Shown one piece after another: positions 49,313-59,300 of a stretch of 64,000 bases of DNA. The notes below the pieces were generated by a model, which did no database searches, was not told the origin of the DNA, and saw only the letters and a list, made by a program, of their open reading frames with translations. The translations under genes and the position numbers were made by a program. Position 1 is the first letter of the stretch. Each line of letters opens with the position of its first letter. This DNA is from Geosiphon pyriformis (Eukaryota; Glomeromycota; Glomeromycetes; Archaeosporales; Geosiphonaceae), in the NCBI GenBank assembly GCA_016748015.1, contig JAAOMT010000029.1, forward strand, positions 298,896 to 362,895, read 5' to 3'.

Positions 49313-52300
49313 TTGGGCACCAGGAACTCCCAAAACCCAAATGCCCAACACTATTTAAGTCTTCTGGTTACTCCAGAAGACGCCTTACCCAACAACCCAG
49401 AAACCAACCAAAAACAATCACTCACCAACAACATACTTTCAGCCACCATCACCAACAACAAATCACTAGCAGCAATTTTTCCATTCGAACTCGAGGAAAC
49501 CACACCAGTCCTATTATTCAGTAGAGCCATTCTTAATACCAAACCAATTACTACCATTTACACTGACACAAAAGTTGATGGCCATACCATCAAACTGATT
49601 CTAGATAGTGGATCAGCTAGCAGCATCATCACATGACAACTCATGGACTAATTAGGTCACAGAGTTGATCACACTGCCAGTGTGCACATAATCACTGCTG
49701 ATGGAGTAACCAAAACACCAATCAGTGAAATTGATGACTTTTCTTTTGAAATCAATAGCATTATTACTTCCATCAAAGTTCTAGTAATGGAAGCAACCCA
49801 ATATCAAGCATTGGTAGGCAACAATTGGTTAACCAAAACTAATGCCATACTCAATTGGACTACTTAAGAACTGCAACTCAGCCAAAATGGCCAACACACC
49901 TGAGTATTAGCAATCTGTGGTCACTTCAAATCCAGCACTACTATGCAACCATTAATTGAGTTCGAGAAGAACAAAAAAAAACCAATGTGAGAAGCATATC
50001 AAGTCTCCTGGGCCAACAAAGACCACAACGAGTTACTGCCCATACTATTCTGAGATAACAATGGCAAAGAAAAGCAGAAAAACATGAAACTTACTTGGAA
50101 TGCCAACCAAGCCTGGGAAACCAACAACAATCAAGACAAAATAACAAAGTGGAAATGAAAAAAAGCTAAAAATAAGAGAAAAGGGAAAGAGGAGGAAAAA
50201 AATCCAATACCAACTACCACTTATAATTACTATACTTACACTACACCACAACAATCCATCTATCATTGGCCAAAACTCATATGTGTCAATTGTGGTAAGA
50301 AATTGTCATTAATGGGCATGTGCTGTGCTGATAATAAAGAATACTCAACAGTGACCAAATTCTACTGCTGCGCGTGCATCATAGAATGCTTTGGACAACC
50401 AAAACAAAAAAGAAAATAGGACAACAAACTTTGTCTAGCTTGTGGAGAAACATTACTTGACAAAGGAATGTGGAATGACATTCCTGGTCAAGGAGGAACA
50501 TGCAATACTTTGTGCCAGTACATGACCCTCATCAGCAACTGGGTTAAAAAAGAAACACTAATAAAAGCCACCTAGAGAAAAGCCATACAACAATTAAACA
50601 GTTGTCCACATGATAATAATAAGATATGAAGAATGGCAATTACCAAAATAGAAAGAGCATCACCTAAAGAAATCAGAAAAATCAAGAACAACTCCTCAGA
50701 GCCCATAGAACTTGACTGGGACCCAGAGCCAGTCATAAATCTCTTGAACCCAGAAAAATTCTATAAACACTATCAAGAGCTAGCACCTACAAGAAAAGAG
50801 CAGAAGCAATGCTTGGAAAAAATCAACACTTAACTATGTGACTATTGTTTGATTCTATATGACTTTCAATATTATAATGAGTATGACTTCATTTACAATC
50901 CACCACCATGCATAATCTACACAATCTCAAAAGAAAACAAACCAATGAGAAGTTGCGCATCAGAATCAGAATCAAATTTTAATCCCAATTCAAACTCCAA
51001 CAATAATGACAATAAAAATAATGGTTGTAGTTCTGTTCAAAATGGCAACAAAATTATCAACAATTCAGACTTCAATTTAAATTCTGAAATATACATTGTG
51101 CTTTTTGATCTCTCCAAAGAGCAGGAACTCAAATGGTATAGTAACAATAATAAAAGTATCATATCAGAATGTGCACACAATACTAATATAGAGTTTGATC
51201 TAAGATATCCAAAGAAAGATGCCATTAAATTGAAACCCTATTTGTCCATCTGCATTGATCTTAAAATAGCACTGGAAATTCTAGCAACAACTATGGTTTA
51301 ATTAGCATCTAGGAGTAGCCTAGCAAAAAAAGGAATCAATATCAGAGGAGAGATAATTGACACAGGATATGTGGGAAATATCATTGCTATGCTATAAAAT
51401 GACTCAGAAAAGGCCTACACCATAGATCCAAATGAAAAGATAGCACAAGCAATATTTCTATCTCTGGTTAAAATAGCTAAATTAGTATTAATGAGAAACA
51501 AGGAAGAATTAAGGATAACAGCAAGAGAGATACAGGGATTTGGATCCATGAATAAAATAGATGTACCAGTCAATATGGCAGAAGAAGAAATTATTAACAA
51601 GAAAAAAATTATCTCCACCCATCAACCAATTTCCATTTTACTATATGACCAGTACATAGTAGTTATAGAAAGAAAAGTAAAAGATCAGATTCAAATTTTT
51701 GAGACAGAATTAACATTGTGTGAATCAGGAGAGATTGAACTTACCAATCTTCACATACCAGCCAAGAACCATAATCACATCAAAATTTTCATCTATAACA
51801 ACACTGAAAATATTGTAGAGATACCAGAAAGAACTATCATTGGCTATTTAAATACCAAAATCGAAGACCAATAGCCAGACACTGTTCCAGATTTTCCACA
51901 ACTATGCAGATATGTGGATATTATATTACAAACTATATACAGATGAAAAAAATGTTATCTGTTTCAATGGGAACAGTTGGAACAGATGAACATGAGGAAT
52001 CTAGACCCACTTCAATGTATGCAACTTAAGATGTTACTCAACAATTTCAATGACATTTTTGCCAGTGAAAACAAATTTGGCAGAACCAACATAATCCAGC
52101 ATCAAATCAAGACCGGAGATGCAATGCCAATTAAACAACAAGCATACAAAATACTATCAGCCAGCCATAAAATCATTCATCAAGAAATCAACCAGATGCT
52201 TGACAATAAATTAATTCAACCATCAATAAGCCCATAGTCATTACCAATGGTATTGGTCAGTAAGAAGAATGGAAAAATCCATTTTTGTGTGAACTACCAA

Positions 52301-54514
52301 AAACTGAATGGAGTGACTAAAGATGATAGCTATCCAACCCCAAAGATCCAAGAATTATTTGATGCTTTCGGCAGGAAGAAATGGTTCTTAACATTAGATT
52401 TAGACAGTAGTTACTGGCAAATAGCCATAAAGCCAAAAAATAAGAAAAAAATGGCTTTCACAACACGAGAAAAAAATTTTGAATTTGAAGTTATGCCATT
52501 TGGCTTGATGAATGCTCCAGCAACATTTCAACAGTTCATGAAAATTGTCTATATTAGATTACTATAGAAATCAGTAGTCATATACTTAAATGACACCAAT
52601 GTGTTCTCAAAAACATTTGATAATCATCTGCATTATCTTCAACAAGTGTTTGAAAGATTAAGAAGAGCCGGATTGAAACTAAATGCAACCAAATGTTTTT
52701 TAAGAAAAACTGAACTCAAGTTTTTAGAACATGTGGTAAGCAAAGATAGAATCAAAATGGATCCAGACAAAATTAATATTGTCAAGAACTTTCCAGTACC
52801 AAATAATCTCACAGAATTAAGAGCATTCTTGGGATTTGCTGGATACTACTGCCACTTTATTAAAGACTTTTTCAAAATAATTTAACCACTACACCAGTTT
52901 CAAACAAAGAACACCAAATATGAATAGACAGAAACCCAACAAAAGGCTTTTAATACATTAAGAAGAAAGCTTATTTAAGCCCCAGTACTAATCTATTTGG
53001 ATCATAGCAAGCCATTTATTATTACCACCAATGCATCTGGTCAAGCATTGGGAGCAGTATTGTCGCAAAAAAAACTGGATGGATGAGAACATCCAGTAGC
53101 TTATGCCAGTAGAAACTTAAGTCCAGCAAAAAAAAACTATGAAACTCCAGCACTGGAACACTTAGCCATTTATTGGGCTGTTACAAAATGGAAAAAATAT
53201 TTGAGTCAAAAGTTCAATGTGTACACTGATCATAAAGGATTGACTTTAATCCAAAAACAAAAATTTGCAGATGATCACTATGTCAGATAGAAAATAGAAC
53301 TTTCACCATTCAATTATACAATACATTATAAAAAGAGAAAAAACAATGGAAATGCTAATAATTTGTCGAGAATGAGACAAATGTAAAAACATTTCAACCC
53401 AAAAATATAACAAAAGATGAATATACAAAAATACCAACAACTTTAACATTATATAAATACCCAATTGTTTAAGGAGAAATTATTTCAAAGAGAACAAAGA
53501 AACATAAAACAACAATCAAAATATTTCATCAACCATCAAAATATATTTTACTGGAAAAATAGAAGAAATCCAGATCAACCAACCAGAGTAATCACAAAAC
53601 TAAAGAAAGAGACAATACTATTCAACATGCACTCAGATCCAACAGTAGGACATTTTCATAAAAAAACAACCATAAAAAGAACTAGAAAAAGATACTATTG
53701 GCTATCAATGTATCCAGACATTATTCAGTATGTTCAAAATTGTGATGCTTGTCAGAAAAGAAGAGGAACAAAACCCAGTGAACTATTGAAACCAATTAAA
53801 GTGAAACAACCATTCAATTGCATTGGAATTGACTTAGTTGGACTATTAACAATCACCAGCAGAGGCAACAGATATATTGTAGTAACCATAAACTATCTCA
53901 CAAAATGGCCAGAAGCAAAAGTCATTTAAAAAGCAGATGCAGAATCCATTGCCAAATTCGTTCATCAAGATCTGATTTGTCAACATGGATGTTCAAAAGA
54001 ATTATTATCAGATCAAAGAACTTATTTTGTGAATAGAACATTAGCAAAATTAAGCCAAAAATTTGAAATAAAAAGACCACTATCATTACTATACCATTCA
54101 CAAACAAATGGGTTAGTTAAAAGGTTCAACAGAATACTGTGTGAAGCAATAGCCAAAATTAGCCAAGAAAACCAGGACGAATGGGATTTGTTTATACCAT
54201 CAGTATTATTTGTTTATTGAACAATGAAGCAAGATACCATACAAGCAACACCATTTGAATTGATATATGATAGAACAGCAACATTACCAGTTGAGATAAA
54301 GATCAATACATATCCAACTGAACCAATAACAAAAGATAATTTCCAAGAAACATTGTTAAGAAGAACATATGACTTAATAGAAACATTAGAAAACAGATGA
54401 TGAAAAGCAGCTGATAACATCCAAAAGTCACAAGAAAAGCAAAAAGAATGACATGATAACCAACTACCAGATAAATCAATTGAATTCAAGATTGGAGACA
54501 AAGTACTATTACAT
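49313..54514 (+). pseudogene. Pol of gypsy B: protease, Cys-rich, dUTPase, RT, RNase H, integrase
   Basis: Order seen: protease (LILDSGSASSIIT, about 49597-49635); Cys-rich module 50280-50520 (CVNCGKKL, CC, CCACIIECFG, CLACGETLL, CNTLCQY); zinc-ribbon remnant CDYCLI about 50838 with its second Cys pair lost; Asn-rich spacer; dUTPase 51163-51560; beta-rich linker to 51874; RT 52060-52885 with TLDLDSSYWQ and YLND at 52583-52594 in place of YLDD. RNase H is about 53010-53330 (TTNASGQALGAVLS, Asp to Asn). Integrase 53600-54514 has the HHCC NMHSDPTVGHFH...NCDACQ, then GIDLVG, SDQRTYF and TNGLVKRFN, with Lys at the usual catalytic Glu. Both RT and integrase catalytic sites are therefore damaged, besides the stops. 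Confidence 0.85.
51163..51560 (+). other. dUTPase domain within Pol of gypsy B
   Basis: Motifs in order: 1 IEFDLRYP, 2 SRSSLAKK, 3 GEIIDTGYVGNIIAM, 4 NEKIAQAIF, 5 REIQGFGSMNK. These correspond to the trimeric dUTPase motifs AGxDL, RSGLA, GVIDxxYxG, GDRIAQL and RGxxGFGS. It lies between the Cys-rich modules and RT, in the same reading direction and with the same spacer lengths as in A, B' and D. Two stops (codons for Gln, near 51298 and 51396) break this copy. Confidence 0.8.
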
Positions 54515-55404
54515 TGTTACAAGTGATTCTTTGGGAGGTCAAGTGAATAACAAACCTGTAACTTTGTGTTCAAGATGATTGGCGACAATGATAATCTGAA
54601 GGTATTTTATCTGAAGGTTTTCCAATTGAATTCTTTGTATAATAGACAGAGATTCAATGGTAACAGTTTATTAGTAGTTTCCTAAAACCGTTGTTTTGTC
54701 GATGGCTTGCTCAGCTTAATGGTTGATGATTCTCCTAGTATGATATTCTCCGTAAGTGTATACCAGTGCTGTTTGCTGACGTCAGTTCCTCCATAAGTCC
54801 TCCAAGAGTAAGTATTGTTTAAGTAAGTTTTATTTCTCCGTAAGTCCTCCAAGAGTAAATTTTTTAATCAAGTTAGTAGACAATAAAGAAAATAAAGAAA
54901 AAATAAAGAGAAAATAAGAAATAAGCCAAGGTGATTTGCAAATTAGTATCTCATCAATAGCCATGATCAAGAGTTATTGTTCTAGTATGGTTAAGTATCA
55001 GTTACTATCAACATAAAGTGTTGATAGTGAAAAATAAATTGGATATAATGAATAATTATTTATTTGAAAATTGTGGTAACTAAGCTAAGAATTCTTGGTG
55101 TTGATTCTGTCTTTTCTGCTTCTAATGCTACTACTATATATACATATTTGAGATTTCTCAATTCCTTAATTCCTTGTAACAGGAATTCTGGAATTCCTAG
55201 AATCTTGCGATTTCTGATGAGAAGAATCCTGGAATTCTGGAATTCTGGAATCCTGCAATTCCTTGTTGGAGAATCCTAAAATTTCTGGAATCCTGCAATT
55301 TCTCTGAGAGGAATCTTGAAATTCCACATTTACTATGTCTATATCTGATTGTCTTAATATCTACTGACTAATAATACTATATTTCCTATATTCTATGAGT
55401 AATA
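54515..55404 (-). repeat. 3' LTR of gypsy B'
   Basis: 890 bp; on the + strand TGTTACAAG to ATGAGTAATA. The terminal blocks match the other family-1 LTRs, but the central variable part (55150-55330) is made of GGAATTCTGGAATTC-like repeats instead of ATTGCT-AGCAAT palindromes, a distinct LTR subtype shared with D. Confidence 0.88.
55134..55146 (-). promoter_or_regulatory. TATA-like box in LTR of gypsy B'
   Basis: Reverse complement TATGTATATATAG, followed by TAGTAGCATTAGAAG, identical to the block in LTRs whose neighbouring repeats differ completely. That contrast supports a functional core. Confidence 0.5.
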
Positions 55405-55408
55405 TTAT

Positions 55409-55419
55409 CCTCTCCTTTT
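55409..55419 (-). other. Polypurine tract of gypsy B'
   Basis: Reverse complement AAAAGGAGAGG, four bases upstream of the 3' LTR start. It is the plus-strand primer position expected for LTR retrotransposons. Confidence 0.7.
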
Positions 55420-55429
55420 AATATTGAGC

Positions 55430-56340
55430 TCCGTCGAAATCTAATTCTTTTAATTCTCCCTCTTGAAGTATTTCCTGAATTTCGTTTTCAAGAATTACTT
55501 GTGTTATTTGAGTCTGTAATTTTTCAAATTGAGCATTGGTGATTTTTCCCAATTGATTACTGGTAACTGTATCCATTGCTTTGTTGAGTAGGATTTCTGG
55601 TTGATCTTAAAATGCTGTGTGTATTCGGTATATAGCTCGAGCTTGTGTGGATAAGTTGTTTTTCCCTACAAAATGTTCTAGTTGTTGTAGTATTGTTGTG
55701 TCGAATAACCACTTTGTTTTATCTGTATATAAGTTCTGGATATTCACATGTTGTCCCAAGTAAAAGTAACAATAATTTTTTGGAAATTGTTGTATCTACC
55801 AAGTCCAAGTTTCTCTAGTAAGTTCTTGGTGTAATCTGACTATTTGTTGTTCTTTTATGGCCAATTTTATCTTGGTCATGATCTTGTCAACAACATTTTC
55901 AAGTCTTTTTTGTGCTTTGTTTTGTAATATCTTTGTCATATTTTTGTAACAAATGGTTTGTTGATTGATTGTAATTTTTATCTCCTAGTGTTGGATTAAT
56001 TGAAAAATTTGTTGGGCTAGTGAATGGATATTGTCCATAATTTCCATTTTTCTGATCTCTTTTGTCGCGTCAACCATGTTCTTATATATTCTTTTGTTGA
56101 TCAATTGGACGTGTTGTTGTCAATAATAATGATTGGTTCCAGATCTTGTAGAATTTTATCTGATTGGACTAGTATCCTCTGTACTTCTAATTGTGAAATA
56201 TTACTGGTAGATGATAATACTGTATAGTGATATGGTTTCAGTCAATCTCCATGTGCTGCTTTGGTCAAGATTTTGTTATTCAATTTTAATTTGTAAGCTC
56301 CATTTCTTAGAATTTCTTCTATGTGAAATGGTCCGTTCCA
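55430..56340 (-). pseudogene. Post-integrase region of gypsy B', unknown function
   Basis: About 290 codons after the integrase C-terminus and before the polypurine tract, reading in one direction with a few stops. Segments include NKAQKRLENVVDKIMTKIK, CYFYLGQHVNIQNLYTDKT, FVGKNNLSTQARAIYRIHTA and LGKITNAQFEKLQTQITQVI. It is mostly helical-looking with no signal peptide or membrane span, so it is not a typical env. The last part is recognisably homologous to 62720-63200 (minus) of the family-2 element. A decayed version is present in D. No chromodomain is evident. Confidence 0.6.
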
Positions 56341-59300
56341 TTTGGAGTCAAATTTTCTACTCCATTGTTTTTCTGCTTTGGTATGATGTAGTAGTACTTT
56401 GTCTCCAATCCTGAATTCAACTAGTTTATCTGGTAGTTGGTTATCATGTCTTTTTTTTTGTTTCTCTTATAACCTTTGTATGTTATCAGCTGCTTTTTGT
56501 CATTTGTTTTCTAATGTTTTCATTAAGTCATATGTTCTTTTCAACAATGTGTTTTTGAAATTCTCTTTTGTTATTGGTTCGGTTGGGTATGTGCTGACTT
56601 CTATTTCCACTGGTAGTGTTGCTGTTCTACTATATACTAATTCAAATGGTGTTGCTTGTGTAGTATCTTGCTTCATTGTTCAATAAACAAATAGTACTGA
56701 TGGTATCAACAAATCCCAATTGTTCTGGTTTTTTTGGCTGAATTTAGCTATTGCTTTACACAATGTTCTGTTGAATCTTTTGACTAATCTATTGGTTTGT
56801 GGATGGTATGGTGATGATAGTGGTCTCTTAATTCCGAATCTTTGGCTTAATTCTGCTAATGTTCTGTTCACAAAATGAGTTTCTTGGTCTGAAAGTAATT
56901 CTTTTGGACATCCATGTCAACAGATCAAATCTTAATAAATAAATTTGGCAATGGATTTTGCATCTGCTCTTTGAATTGCTTTTGCTTCTGGCCATTTAGT
57001 GAAATAGTCCATGGCTACTGCTATGTACCTGTTTCCTCTGCTGGTAATTGTTAATGGTCCAACTAAATCAATTCCAATACGGTTGAATGGTTGTCTCACT
57101 TTGATTGGTCTTAATGGTTTATTGGGTTTTGTACCTCCTTTTCACTGACAAGCATTACAATTTTGAACATATTGGATGATGTCTGGATACATTGATGGCC
57201 AATAGTATCTTTTTCTGGTTTTTTCCATGGTTGCTTCTTTGTGAAAGTGTCCTGCTGTTGGATTTGAGTGCATGTTGAATAATATTGTCTCTTTTTCTGG
57301 CTCTGTAATTACTTTGGTTGGTTGCTCTAGATCTCTTCTATTTTTCCAATACAGTATATTTTGGTGAGTAATAAAATATTTTGATTGTTGTTTGATACTC
57401 TTTTGTTCCGTTTGAAATAAATTCTCCTTGAACTGTTGAGTGTTTATATAATGTTGCAGTTGTTGATATTTTTGTATGTTCATTTTTTTTTTTTTTTTTA
57501 TATTTTTCATTGGTATTGTTCTGGTTTTGTTATATTTTTGGGTTGAAATGTTCTTAGATTTGTCTTATTCATGACAAACCGTCAGCATTTCCATTGTTTT
57601 TTTTTTTTTTATAATGTATAGTATAATTATATGGTGCGAGTGTCATTTTCTATCTTGATTATTTTTCGTTTCCGAATTCTTGTTTTTGAAGTGATGTTAA
57701 TCCTTTGTGATTTGTGTATACTTCAAACTTCTGGCTCAAGTATTCTTTCCATTTCATGACTGTCCAGTATATCACTAAGTGTTCTTGTTTCAGTGTTCCA
57801 TAGTTCTTTTTGGCTGGTGTTAAACCTTTACTGGCATATGCTACTTGATGTTCTCTGCCATCTGGTCCTCTCTGAGATAGTACTGCTCCCAATGCTTGGC
57901 CAGATGCATCAGTGGTAATGATAAATGGTTTGCTGTGATCTGAATAGATCAGTACTGAAGCTTGAATGAGCTTTCTTTTCAGAATATTAAAAGCTTTTTG
58001 TTGACTTTCTGTCCATTCATATTTTGTATTCTTGGTTTGCAGTTGGTTGAGTGGCTGCGCTATCTTGGAAAAGTTCTTGATAAAACGTTGATAGTAGCTG
58101 GCGAATTCCAAGAATAATTTCAGTTCTGTCATATTGGTTGGCACTGAAAAGTTTTTTACTATCTCTATTTTCTCTGGATCCATTTTGATGCCATCATTGC
58201 TGACTATGTGTCCCAAGAATTTTAGTTCTGTCTTGCCGAAGAAGCACTTTGTTGCATTTAACTTTAGTCCTGCTTTTCTTAGTCTTTCGAACACTTGTTG
58301 AAGATGATGAAAATGATCATCAAATGTTTTTGAGAATACATTGGTGTTGTCTAAGTATACAACTACTGATTTTCACAATAAGCCAGTATAAATAATTTCC
58401 ATTAGCCATTAGAAAGTTGCTGGGGCATTGGTTAAGCTGAATGGCATTACTTCAAATTCAAAATTTCCTTCTCTAGTGGTAAATGCCGTCTTTTCTTTGT
58501 TGGCTGAATTCATGGCTACTTGCCAGTAACCACTGTCCAGGTCTAATGTTGAAAACCATTTGTTTCTACCGAAAGCATTGAATAATTTTTGGATCCGTAA
58601 AGTGGAGTAGCTATCTCTATGAGTTACTCTATTGAGTTTTCTATAATCTACACAAAAGCAAATTTTTCCATTTTTTTTCCGGATAAGTACTACTGGTAAT
58701 GACCATGGGCTCATTGATGGCTGAATTAGCCCATTGTCAAGCATTCAGTTTATCTCTTGATGGATAATCTCATGGCTGGCTGGTGGTACTCTGTATGCTC
58801 TTTGTTTAATTGGCATTGCATCTTCAGTCTTGATCTGATGCTGGATAATATCAGTTTGGCCAAACTCGTTTTTGTTGGCAAAGATGTTGTTGAAATTGTT
58901 GAGCAACATCTTAAGTTGCATATGTTGGAATAGATCTAAGTTTCTCATGTTCATTTGTTCCAACTGTTCTGGTTGGAGCAAATAATATTCACTTCGTCTG
59001 TATATTGTTTGTGATATGATATCGACATATCCACAAAGCTGTAGAAAGTCTGGAATGGTGCTTAGTGGTTGATCCTCTATTTCTGTGGTCAAATATCCGA
59101 TGATGGTTCCTTCTGGTATATTAACAATATTTCCGGTGTTGTTGTAGATAGGAATTTTGATGTGGTTATAGTTCTTGGCTGGTAAGTGAAGATTGATGAG
59201 TCCAACTTCTCCTGATTTACAAAGACTTGTTTCTGCTTCAAAAATTTGTGCTTGGTCTTTTATCTTCCTCTCTATTGTTATCATGTACTGGTCATATGGT

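Larger units (their letters stand above)
46241..54514 (+). mobile_element. Ty3/gypsy element B (family 1), most complete + copy
   Basis: 5' LTR 46241-47102, primer binding site 47105 on, Gag about 47164-48960, Pol 49313-54514. It inserted into D (target flank ATGA on the left) and was itself cut at the integrase C-terminal block FKIGDKVLL by insertion of the minus-strand element B' at 54515. The remaining integrase tail and 3' LTR of B must lie beyond the window or are lost. About 8.3 kb is present. Decay is moderate: most domains keep frames of 60-180 codons separated by TAA/TAG/TGA at Gln or Trp positions. Confidence 0.9.

Noticed and set aside
55430-56340. Post-integrase region as an env gene making the element a retrovirus
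   Set aside because: No signal peptide, transmembrane segment or furin-like site is visible, and the segment looks helical and soluble.
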